Assembly: GCA_020438185.1 (NCBI GenBank)
Contig: JAGQVC010000036.1
Location: forward strand, 1 to 9,520
Length of the DNA: 9,520 nt
Source: Bacteroidota bacterium
GTDB lineage: Bacteria > Bacteroidota > Bacteroidia > M30B66
Direction: 5' to 3'
Below the pieces are notes generated by a model, which saw nothing but the letters and a program-made list of their open reading frames with translations, was not told the DNA's origin and did not search any database. Below are positions 1 to 6,060 of the stretch, in pieces. Position numbers and translations under genes: made by a program. How positions within the stretch are numbered: the stretch's first letter is position 1; every line of letters begins with the position of its first letter.

Positions 1-562
1 ACAATCCTGTTTTAGCTCCCAGTCCTTCAATCCAGATATCTGCTTGTGAGTCCAGTTGTGAATACGCCTGCGGAGGAATCATATCAATCATCTCCGGGTC
101 ATGAATAAACCAGCGTTTTCTCAGCACACCGTTCATCGTAACCTGATCCGTTTTGTAAATCTTTCCGGTTGTATATCCCGGCAAAACGCCCTGATTAATA
201 TTACCCGAAGGTCTGTAAAACCGAATGGTGTCGCCCGCAATTTTATTAAAGTCATATAAAATATGCTCATTAATAAAACCACTTTCAACCACCATTACCT
301 TGCCGTTTTCTTCGCGCAAAGCTGATTTATATTCCGCCTCAGAAGAATTAAAATTAAAGGGCACACCACTTTCATGAGCCATTACCTTTTTATAGATTCT
401 GCCCTGAATTAAAGTGTCGCCACCCAGTTTATACTTTACATTTAAATAGAAAAAATCGCCGTAACACGACCAGATTTTTGTACTGTCAAGAAGTGCGGCC
501 GGACTTTGCGCCATCATTGAAAACGAGGCGATACCTGCAGCCAGTGTGATTATTAATCTCAT
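1..562 (-). CDS. Secreted protein of Bacteroidota surface/T9SS-cargo type, N-terminal part only
   Basis: The frame is open from an ATG at 562 down to the window edge, giving 187 complete codons; the stop lies outside, so the gene is partial at its 3' end. Residues 1-19 look like a Sec signal peptide: basic R2, a hydrophobic core, and a likely cut after MMA or AQ. The mature part has motifs I recognise from a common but poorly named group of Bacteroidota secreted proteins: YKLGGDT (44-50), IYKKV (56-60), ALREENGKV (81-89), LYDFNKIAGDTI (102-113), RKRWF (148-152) and WIEGLGAKTGL (177-187). Members of that group usually end in a T9SS sorting domain soon after the last motif, so the unseen end probably carries one (inference). 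No enzymatic residues are apparent and the function is unknown. It is divergent from kdsB across a 222-base gap. No convincing promoter was found on its strand; TATCTTTTTG at 631-640 is only a degenerate match. Confidence 0.8.
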   Translation of the reverse strand, partial: MRLIITLAAGIASFSMMAQSPAALLDSTKIWSCYGDFFYLNVKYKLGGDTLIQGRIYKKVMAHESGVPFNFNSSEAEYKSALREENGKVMVVESGFINEHILYDFNKIAGDTIRFYRPSGNINQGVLPGYTTGKIYKTDQVTMNGVLRKRWFIHDPEMIDMIPPQAYSQLDSQADIWIEGLGAKTGL

Positions 563-772
563 ACCGGTTAAATTAAAATGTGAGCAGGTAAAATTTCAAT
601 CCATACATTCAGGTTTACACCGGCAACAATCAAAAAGATACAACTTTGTAAGTTTTACAGGTAATTGGTAATCATTTAAGCACGATCAAATTTGCTTCAG
701 AGTTGTTTTAATAAACCTTATATATCAGCCGGAACGGCTTTGTTTTGCATAAATAATTTACCCTTTAATTAA

Positions 773-780
773 TACTTTTG
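773..780 (+). promoter_or_regulatory. Putative -7 box (TAnnTTTG) of kdsB
   Basis: TACTTTTG fits the Bacteroidota sigma-ABfr -7 consensus TAnnTTTG and ends only four bases before the kdsB ATG at 785. The usual TTTG -33 element should lie 19-21 bases upstream; the nearest TTTG (744-747) is 25 bases away, so only half of the promoter is well supported. If the box is used, transcription would start at or next to the ATG. There is no Shine-Dalgarno sequence. Confidence 0.5.
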
Positions 781-784
781 AACC

Positions 785-1537
785 ATGCAGAATTCTTGCA
801 CCGGTATAATTCCAGCCCGCTTCGCCTCCAGTCGTTTCCCGGGAAAACCTTTGGTCGAAATACATGGAAAAACCATGATTCAACGCGTTTACGAACAGGC
901 TTCAAAATGCGGCAGACTAAAGCAGGTTATTGTAGCCACCGATGACGAACGTATTTTTGATGAAATAAGCAGGTTCGGCGGTCATGTTGTAATGACCTCA
1001 GGGCACCACCAGAGCGGAACAGACCGTTGTGCTGAAGTAGCTAAACATCTGGCCCTGCAGGCCGATGACGTGATAATTAATATTCAGGGTGACGAACCTT
1101 TTATAGATCCGGTGCAGATTTCTCACTTGTGTGAATGTTTTGATAATCCTCAGGTGAATCTGGCAACGTTGGTTAAAAGCTTTTATTCGGCTTCCGAAAT
1201 ACCGGATCCGAATTCAATCAAGGTTGTCTGCGATAAAAATGGTTACGCACTTTACTTCAGTCGTTTGCCAATTCCATTTCAGCGAGATGAAAATGAAGGA
1301 GCTTTTAAGCTGGAGAATTTTGTCCGGCATATCGGAATTTATGGGTATCGTGCAGGAACATTAGCCGAACTTGCGGCCCTTCAACCCTCATTTCTCGAAA
1401 CAAGCGAAAAACTGGAGCAACTCCGCTGGCTCGAAAACGGATATAAAATTATGACTGCCAGGAGTGAACACGAAAGCTGGAGCATAGACACACCTGAAGA
1501 TCTTGAAAAAGTTAAGCAACATTTCGGCAAACCCTGA
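785..1537 (+). CDS. kdsB: 3-deoxy-manno-octulosonate cytidylyltransferase (CMP-Kdo synthetase)
   Basis: This cytoplasmic enzyme activates Kdo with CTP to give CMP-Kdo and pyrophosphate, the donor for the inner core of lipopolysaccharide. Its 250 residues match the usual family length of about 245-255. Visible motifs are the nucleotide-binding start IIPARFASSRFPGKPL (8-23), VATDDERI (50-57), TSGHHQSGTDRCAEV (71-85), INIQGDEPFID (98-108, Asp103 a likely Mg2+ ligand), RHIGIYGYR (181-189), EKLEQLRWLENGY (208-220) and IDTPEDLEKV (234-243, Asp235 the second likely metal ligand). All expected blocks are present, so it should be active. The start at 785 sits right at the first conserved strand and four bases after a TAnnTTTG box; no earlier start is needed. 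The stop is 20 bases before the next gene, which has its own promoter-like box in that gap, so co-transcription is possible but not required. It implies a Gram-negative outer membrane with Kdo. Confidence 0.97.
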   Translation: MQNSCTGIIPARFASSRFPGKPLVEIHGKTMIQRVYEQASKCGRLKQVIVATDDERIFDEISRFGGHVVMTSGHHQSGTDRCAEVAKHLALQADDVIINIQGDEPFIDPVQISHLCECFDNPQVNLATLVKSFYSASEIPDPNSIKVVCDKNGYALYFSRLPIPFQRDENEGAFKLENFVRHIGIYGYRAGTLAELAALQPSFLETSEKLEQLRWLENGYKIMTARSEHESWSIDTPEDLEKVKQHFGKP

Positions 1538-1552
1538 ATTGTACTATCTTTG
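1522..1552 (+). promoter_or_regulatory. Putative promoter of the HU/SPOR-TPR pair
   Basis: TTTC (1522-1525) and TATCTTTG (1545-1552) are separated by 19 bases, which fits the Bacteroidota TTTG-N19-21-TAnnTTTG pattern with one mismatch in the -33 element. The -33 part lies inside the last codons of kdsB. The -7 box ends five bases before the ATG at 1558, so the transcript would be leaderless or nearly so. Confidence 0.5.
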
Positions 1553-1557
1553 AAACG

Positions 1558-2544
1558 ATGGATAACAGCAGCTTTAACGAGCTTAACGGGCAGATTGCCA
1601 GATGTGTGCACGATTTAATGATGCGCCACGACTGTGTTGTAATTCCCGGTTTTGGCGCGTTCATCGGAAATTATCGTCCGGCAAACCTGCATCCAGTTAC
1701 TCATTTGCTGCAGGCACCATCAAAACAATTCGTTTTTAACAGAAATCTTGTAAAGGACGACGGGCTGCTTACGGGGACATTTGCCTCAATTACCGGAAAT
1801 GATTTCGGTGTCGCTCGTGAACTCATCTCCGGCTATGCCGGGGAATTAAAAAACAGACTTCACGCTGGAGAAAAAATCACTCTTCGTGATGTTGGCTTAT
1901 TATCCGATAACATTGAAGGTGTCACTATATTTAAACCGGAAAACAGTGTTAACCTGCTTCCTGAGGCTTTCGGATTAAGTCCGGTTCAATTAAGTCTGAT
2001 AATTCGTGAACCCATTCCAGAAAGACGTCCTGCTCCTGAATTTGTAAATCGCGAGGTTGTTGTTGAAGCCAAAAAGGGTGGCCGAAGACTGGCCAAAACC
2101 TTGCTGCGCACAGCTCCGGTATTACTTATTGGCGCTTTACTATCAATTAATGCCCTAATGCCTTCCGAAAAAAGAGTGAACTTTTCGGATCTTTCATTTG
2201 GCACCGGCATAAAAAACACGTTAGCACCTGCAATTCTTGGAACGCATGCTGCCGGCACACCTAAAGCCAGAAAGGCGCTGGTGCTTCCTGTTGCCGAAAG
2301 TGACTTTACAGCCGAAAGCGCCAAAATTTATCTGGTGGCTGGCTGCTACTCCAGCAGAAGCAACGCTGACGGTATGGTCGATTACCTCCTCGAAAAAGGG
2401 TTTGATGCCGCTTTGCTGGATCTTACTCCGGGCGGTCTTTACAGAGTAGTTTATGGCAGCTACGCCGATATTTCGGCAGCTTCCGAAGAACTTGATCAAA
2501 TCAAAAAAGGCTTTAATGAAGAAGCCTGGATGCTTATCAAATAA
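1558..2544 (+). CDS. HU-CCDC81-type domain protein with membrane helix and C-terminal SPOR domain
   Basis: The 328-residue protein has three parts. Residues about 8-150 resemble the tandem bacterial HU-CCDC81 domains of Bacteroidota: CVVIPGFGAFIGNY (26-39), FVFNRNLVKDDGLLTG (58-73) and a second half around ITLRDVGLL (107-115), like the IHF/HU core. A single hydrophobic segment lies at about 183-201. After a linker, residues 255-328 form a SPOR domain (IYLVAGCYSSRSNA, then GGLYRVVYGSYA at 292-303, ending in AWMLIK), a fold known to bind glycan strands lacking stem peptides at division sites. With K/R residues before the helix (172-180) the N-terminus should be cytoplasmic and the SPOR domain periplasmic. 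I infer a link between a cytoplasmic partner and septal peptidoglycan; DNA binding by the HU-like part is not shown. Its stop overlaps the next start as TAATG (2542-2546), so the two are probably translationally coupled. Confidence 0.88.
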   Translation: MDNSSFNELNGQIARCVHDLMMRHDCVVIPGFGAFIGNYRPANLHPVTHLLQAPSKQFVFNRNLVKDDGLLTGTFASITGNDFGVARELISGYAGELKNRLHAGEKITLRDVGLLSDNIEGVTIFKPENSVNLLPEAFGLSPVQLSLIIREPIPERRPAPEFVNREVVVEAKKGGRRLAKTLLRTAPVLLIGALLSINALMPSEKRVNFSDLSFGTGIKNTLAPAILGTHAAGTPKARKALVLPVAESDFTAESAKIYLVAGCYSSRSNADGMVDYLLEKGFDAALLDLTPGGLYRVVYGSYADISAASEELDQIKKGFNEEAWMLIK

Positions 2545-3248
2545 TGTATAGATTCTTTTTAATTTCTTTCGTAGCAGCATTGTCTGTAAATTTTGCATTA
2601 GCGCAAACCAACCTGAATCCTGCTTTGCGTGTTCAGGAGAAGGTTTACCAGCTGGCCCTCGAAAACGGTGATCTGGAAGCTGCAACAGGCGCTGTTTATC
2701 AGCTTATGGCCTTGCAACCCGAGCGCACCGATTGGCAGGACACACTTTGTTTGCTTTATCACGGTCGTGGCTATTACCTTCAGTCGGCACAACTGGCCAA
2801 CCGAATTCTTAAACAAAAGGCCGACAATGAACCCATGATGGAGGTTCTGGCTCAGGCTTACGAAAATCTGGGTAATTACCAGGAAGCAATGCTCTTGTAC
2901 GACAAGCTTCTGAAGAAGCAGAAAAACCCAGTTTTCATGTACAAGCGGGCTCTGATGCAATATTCTCTGAGGTATTACACAGAATGCGAAAAGGGTATTC
3001 TTGAAATTCTGCGTGATGAATCAGCAGACAAAATGAACATCGCTACCCAAACCGACCTGAAGTCGCAGCAAATGAATATGGTTCCCGTAAAAGCTGCAAC
3101 GCTTAATGTGCTTGGGGTGATGTATATGGATATGGGGCTGAAGGATAAAGCAGAAGATGCTTTCAAACGCGCGCTTGAATTGCATTCAGATTATCCGCTC
3201 GTAAAAGACAATCTGGAAAAGCTGAAATCTGAATCAGCGCCTCAATAA
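2544..3248 (+). CDS. Periplasmic or lipid-free secreted TPR protein
   Basis: The 234-residue protein starts with a signal peptide (1-20, hydrophobic core, likely cut ALA|Q21). There is no lipobox cysteine, so it is probably a soluble periplasmic protein. The rest is helical with TPR-like repeats at about 30-60, 64-95, 97-130 (ending its helix pair with GNYQEAMLLYDKLL, 110-123), 131-160 and 185-217 (LNVLGVMYMDMGLKDKAEDAF, the clearest unit, with the G-Y-A pattern). A less regular, glutamine-rich stretch (168-180) interrupts the repeats. TPRs bind peptides or proteins, so a scaffold role is likely, but no partner can be read from the sequence. The one-base TAATG overlap with the HU/SPOR gene suggests equal translation and joint action at the cell envelope (inference). 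At its 3' end it overlaps hemJ on the other strand by 15 bases. No T-rich hairpin terminator is visible there. Confidence 0.88.
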   Translation: MYRFFLISFVAALSVNFALAQTNLNPALRVQEKVYQLALENGDLEAATGAVYQLMALQPERTDWQDTLCLLYHGRGYYLQSAQLANRILKQKADNEPMMEVLAQAYENLGNYQEAMLLYDKLLKKQKNPVFMYKRALMQYSLRYYTECEKGILEILRDESADKMNIATQTDLKSQQMNMVPVKAATLNVLGVMYMDMGLKDKAEDAFKRALELHSDYPLVKDNLEKLKSESAPQ

Positions 3249-3770
3249 TTTATACAGCTTTATTGCGATCATAAGCGTCGCTATCAGGGCGAACAGCCCG
3301 GTAATGCCATACAGAAGCGATACCGTATTCCGGAAAACTACCAGAAATACGATTCCGAACAGGAACACGGTCGCAACCTCATTCCACATTCTCATGCCCT
3401 GAGAACCCATCGGCACTTTGTTGTTTGCCAGCATCAGCATTATTTTGTGACAGGCAACGTGGTAAATTGTAAGTAAAACAACCAAAGCTATCTTCCAGTT
3501 TAGCCAGTTCCAGGCCTGCTCCGCAGGATGATAACCGAGTTCAATGGCCAGCCAGGGTCCAAGAATTAAAGTAATTATCATGCTTGGCCAGGCAATTCCA
3601 AACCAAAGCCGCTTTTGCATAATTCTGAACTGTTCTAGAAGGATGTCCCTTGTCGTGGCTTCTTTTGCCCGTGCTTCAATGTCATACACAAATAGTCTTG
3701 GCATGTAAAATAAAGCTGCAAACCAGGTCACAATAAAAATAATATGGAGCGCCTTCAGGTAAAAATACAT
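3234..3770 (-). CDS. hemJ: Protoporphyrinogen IX oxidase, HemJ family
   Basis: HemJ is an integral membrane enzyme that oxidises protoporphyrinogen IX to protoporphyrin IX, the penultimate step of heme synthesis, and itself carries heme b. The 178-residue protein has four or five hydrophobic segments (about 4-22, 57-76, 93-114, 133-146, 150-172). It shows the family pattern LKALHIIFIVTWFAALFYMPRLFVY (5-29), of which His9 is the conserved N-terminal histidine, then RLWFGIAWPSMI (54-65), LNWKIALVVLLTIYH (90-104, with the conserved lysine at 93) and RMWNEVATVFLFGIV (127-141). Length and topology fit the family. Residue 30 is Asp (VYDIEA), where I remember His being common in relatives; whether this matters is unknown. 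The ATG at 3770 is preceded five bases upstream on the minus strand by TTAACTTG, a poor TAnnTTTG match. The end overlaps the TPR gene convergently by 15 bases. Confidence 0.92.
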   Translation of the reverse strand: MYFYLKALHIIFIVTWFAALFYMPRLFVYDIEARAKEATTRDILLEQFRIMQKRLWFGIAWPSMIITLILGPWLAIELGYHPAEQAWNWLNWKIALVVLLTIYHVACHKIMLMLANNKVPMGSQGMRMWNEVATVFLFGIVFLVVFRNTVSLLYGITGLFALIATLMIAIKLYKLLRR

Positions 3771-3844
3771 GCCCGCAAGTTAATACGAATGCCCGCTGCT
3801 GCACAGTAAAATTAACACCTCTCTATTCGCTGTCATTGTTTGTC

Positions 3845-3864
3845 TCTCGCCTTTCGGCGGATGA
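3845..3864 (+). repeat. Short palindrome-centred direct repeat, copy 1
   Basis: The core CGCC-TTTC-GGCG (3848-3859) is a perfect 4-bp stem with a four-base loop. The 20 bases around it recur at 6735-6753 in the same orientation with one T missing. This copy is in the hemJ/thioesterase divergent gap, just upstream of the thioesterase -7 box. The TTTC of the loop (3852-3855) could also act as a -33 element at 17-base spacing. Confidence 0.55.
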
Positions 3865-3872
3865 ATTTAGGT

Positions 3873-3880
3873 TACCTTTG
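3873..3880 (+). promoter_or_regulatory. Putative -7 box (TAnnTTTG) of the thioesterase gene
   Basis: TACCTTTG matches TAnnTTTG and ends four bases before the ATG at 3885. A possible -33 element TTTC (3852-3855) is 17 bases upstream, slightly short of the usual 19-21. The box helps choose the start: the in-frame TTG at 3840 lies upstream of the promoter and is unlikely to be the true start. Confidence 0.5.
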
Positions 3881-3884
3881 CCGC

Positions 3885-4412
3885 ATGAAAACTCAAAAAT
3901 TTGTTCGTGAATCACGGGCTGTCTCATCCGAAATTGTGCTGCCTAACGATACAAACACATTGGGCAACCTCATGGGAGGGCGCCTGCTTCACTGGATGGA
4001 TATCTGTGCAGCAATTTCTTCGCATCGTCATTGTAAGCGAATTGTAGTAACCGCTTCGGTTAATAATGTTTCATTCGATAAGCCAATTCGACTGGGCGAT
4101 ATAGTTACACTTGAAGCTCATGTTTCAAGAGCATTTACCTCTTCAATGGAGGTGTTTATTGATGTTTGGGTCGAAAACCACAGCACCGGCGAACGGGTTA
4201 AGCACAACGAAGCTATTTACACGTTCGTAGCCGTTGACCAGTTGGGAAATCCGATCTCTGTACCCGAGGTAGTTCCCGAAACAGAAGAAGAAATAAAACG
4301 CTACGAAGGTGCCCTCAGAAGAAGGCAGCTTAGTTTAATTCTGGCAGGTAAACTAAAGCCTGACTCGGCAACTGAATTAAAAGCTCTTTTTACGCACAGA
4401 GACGAATCCTGA
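3885..4412 (+). CDS. Acyl-CoA thioesterase, hot-dog fold (YciA/ACOT-like)
   Basis: This enzyme should hydrolyse acyl-CoA to free acid and CoA in the cytoplasm; chain-length preference cannot be read. From the ATG at 3885 it has 175 residues. The first half holds the hot-dog signature PNDTNTLGNLMGGRLLHWMD (20-39). Asn24 and Asp39 are the likely catalytic positions by comparison with acyl-CoA thioesterases, and G31-G32 start the central helix. It is followed by IVVTASVNNVSFDKPIRLGD, the strand that packs the dimer, and later strands ending near YTFVAVD. Residues about 130-175 form a charged helical tail (ETEEEIKRYEGALRRR), common in relatives from this phylum as I recall. A longer in-frame start at 3840 (TTG) adds 15 residues that do not belong to the fold and lies upstream of the promoter box, so I reject it. 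It stands alone between hemJ (divergent) and the glutamate dehydrogenase gene 169 bases downstream. No clear terminator follows. Confidence 0.92.
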   Translation: MKTQKFVRESRAVSSEIVLPNDTNTLGNLMGGRLLHWMDICAAISSHRHCKRIVVTASVNNVSFDKPIRLGDIVTLEAHVSRAFTSSMEVFIDVWVENHSTGERVKHNEAIYTFVAVDQLGNPISVPEVVPETEEEIKRYEGALRRRQLSLILAGKLKPDSATELKALFTHRDES

Positions 4413-4512
4413 GGTGATTATTACATTCTTTTTTTCACCTGCCTTAGGAATTTCTTTCACCATTTAGGCTCAATTATTTGAATTACAGACTTTTATTTCA
4501 GCACTCTAAAAG

Positions 4513-4542
4513 CTTGCGAACGTAAAAATTTGTGTACGTTTG
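4513..4542 (+). promoter_or_regulatory. Putative promoter of the glutamate dehydrogenase gene
   Basis: TACGTTTG (4535-4542) fits the TAnnTTTG -7 box, and CTTG (4513-4516) lies 18 bases upstream as a possible -33 element with one mismatch. This would give a leader of about 30-35 bases before the ATG at 4582, unlike the leaderless arrangement at three other genes here. The leader is A/T-rich and has no Shine-Dalgarno sequence. Confidence 0.5.
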
Positions 4543-4581
4543 ATTCGTAAAACCCTAGTCAAACCATTATAATTCATTTCT

Positions 4582-6006
4582 ATGTCCGATATCACGGAAA
4601 AAAGAGAGGGCGAATTTTTTGAAGACGTCCTAAAATATTTCAATCGAGCAGCAAAATTTGTAAATATCTCAGAAGGCTTGCTTGAGCAAATCAAGTATTG
4701 CAACAGCGTTTACAGAATGCGCTTCCCGGTTAAAGTTGGAGACGATTATCAGGTAGTTGAAGCTTACCGCGTTGAGCACTCGCATCACCGTCTTCCCACC
4801 AAAGGTGGAATTCGTTTCAGCACTGCTGTTAATCAGGACGAAGTGATGGCTCTGGCTGCACTTATGACTTACAAATGTGCTATTGTAGATGTACCATTTG
4901 GCGGCGCCAAAGGTGGAATCAAGGTAAGTCCCAGAAAGACCAGCCCTGAAGCCATGGAAAAAATCACCAGACGTTACACTTCCGAACTGATTAAGAAAAA
5001 CTTTATCGGCCCCGGAATTGACGTACCTGCACCAGATTATGGTTCAGGAGAGCGCGAAATGGCCTGGATTGCAGACACATACGCTACTTTTTATCCGAAT
5101 GAACTCAATGCGCTGGCTTGCGTAACCGGGAAGCCAATCAGTTCGGGTGGTATCCGCGGCCGTCGCGAAGCTACAGGGCTAGGTGTGTACTACGGTGTTC
5201 GTGAAGCCCTATCAGTTGAGTCAGATTGCCAGAAATGGGGCCTTTCTACCGGGATTTCCGGCAAAACCTTTATTATTCAAGGATTTGGTAACGTAGGTTT
5301 CCATTCGGCTAAGTTTATTCACGAAGGTGGTGGTAAAATCATCGCAATTGCCGAATGGGATGGAGCTGTTTATAATGCAAACGGAATCGATCCGCTGGCA
5401 CTTGAGGCGCACCGCCAGAAAACAGGCAGTATAACCAACTTCCCGGGTGCAGAAAACTTCGATAAATACAAAGCTCTGGAGATAGAGTGCGACGTACTTG
5501 TACCCGCGGCTCTTGAAAATCAGATTAATAAGGAGAATGTTCACAACATCCGCTGCAAAATAATTGCAGAAGCGGCAAACGGACCTGTTACTCCCGAAGC
5601 AGAAGAAGTTCTCATTAAAAAGGGCGTTTACATCATTCCAGACATTTATTTGAATGCCGGCGGTGTAACTGTTTCATATTTCGAATGGCTCAAAAACCTT
5701 AGTCACGTTCGTTTCGGCCGTCTGGGCAAGCGTTACGACGAGGCTGCAGGTAAGAATATGATTAGCATGGTTGAGGAAATGACCGGCAAATCGGCCAGCG
5801 ATGTTCAGAAGTCTCTTATTGAAAGAGGTGCAGATGAGCAGGATCTGGTTTATTCCGGTTTGGAAGAAACCATGATTTCGGCTTATCATGATATTCGTAC
5901 TGAATTTGTTGGGAATCCCGAAATACCGGATTTAAGAACAGCTGCTTTTGTGGTTGCAATCAAGAAAATCGCCACGTCGTACAATACACTTGGAGTGTTT
6001 CCTTGA
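4582..6006 (+). CDS. gdhA: Glutamate dehydrogenase, NAD(P)-dependent hexameric type resembling mitochondrial GDH
   Basis: The enzyme interconverts glutamate and 2-oxoglutarate plus ammonia, linking nitrogen and carbon metabolism in the cytoplasm. The 474-residue protein has the substrate domain first: HRLPTKGGIRFS (69-80, Lys74), MTYKCAIVDVPFGGAKGG (95-112, with Lys98 and catalytic-type Lys110), then GPGIDVPAPDYGSGEREM (143-160, Asp152) and ACVTGKPISSGG (179-190). The Rossmann domain has IIQGFGNVG (231-239). Glu258 at the end of the second strand may influence NAD versus NADP choice, which I cannot settle. IAEAANGPVTPEA (328-340) and YLNAGGVTVSYFEWLKN (356-372) complete the core. Residues about 379-425 form an insertion before SGLEETM that resembles the antenna region of animal GDH. 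It has its own promoter-like sequence and ends in a strong terminator, so it is probably monocistronic. The ATG at 4582 gives a normal N-terminus. Confidence 0.96.
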   Translation: MSDITEKREGEFFEDVLKYFNRAAKFVNISEGLLEQIKYCNSVYRMRFPVKVGDDYQVVEAYRVEHSHHRLPTKGGIRFSTAVNQDEVMALAALMTYKCAIVDVPFGGAKGGIKVSPRKTSPEAMEKITRRYTSELIKKNFIGPGIDVPAPDYGSGEREMAWIADTYATFYPNELNALACVTGKPISSGGIRGRREATGLGVYYGVREALSVESDCQKWGLSTGISGKTFIIQGFGNVGFHSAKFIHEGGGKIIAIAEWDGAVYNANGIDPLALEAHRQKTGSITNFPGAENFDKYKALEIECDVLVPAALENQINKENVHNIRCKIIAEAANGPVTPEAEEVLIKKGVYIIPDIYLNAGGVTVSYFEWLKNLSHVRFGRLGKRYDEAAGKNMISMVEEMTGKSASDVQKSLIERGADEQDLVYSGLEETMISAYHDIRTEFVGNPEIPDLRTAAFVVAIKKIATSYNTLGVFP

Positions 6007-6027
6007 TATTGTCTTTTCTCAAGAATC

Positions 6028-6060
6028 AACGGCCGCATATTTATGTGGCCGTTTTTATTT
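6028..6060 (+). terminator. Rho-independent terminator of gdhA
   Basis: An 11-bp stem (6028-6038 with 6043-6053, one G-T pair) around ACGGCCGCAT has an ATTT loop and is followed by TTTTTATTTT. It begins 22 bases after the gdhA stop. The stop codon of the convergent cryptochrome gene (6055-6057) lies in the T-tract. On the minus strand the hairpin is followed by TTGATTCTTG, a weak tail, so any bidirectional use would be less efficient. Confidence 0.9.

Noticed and set aside
2221..2685. Antisense open frame of 154 codons over the HU/SPOR-TPR junction
   Set aside because: It opposes two well-supported genes, has no recognisable domain and no promoter; it is a shadow frame.
3840..3884. In-frame TTG start at 3840 extending the thioesterase by 15 residues
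   Set aside because: The extra residues are not part of the hot-dog fold, and the likely -7 box (3873-3880) lies downstream of this start, which favours the ATG at 3885.
4412..4440. AGGTGA/TCACCT inverted repeat after the thioesterase stop as a terminator
   Set aside because: Only 6 bp of stem with a 17-base loop, and the T-run is inside the loop rather than after the stem.
4471..4480. CAATTATTTG as an alternative gdhA promoter box
   Set aside because: The spacing within the TAnnTTTG pattern is wrong, and a better match exists at 4535-4542.
4506..4703. Antisense open frame across the gdhA start
   Set aside because: Short, without recognisable motifs, and overlapping the gdhA promoter and N-terminal codons.
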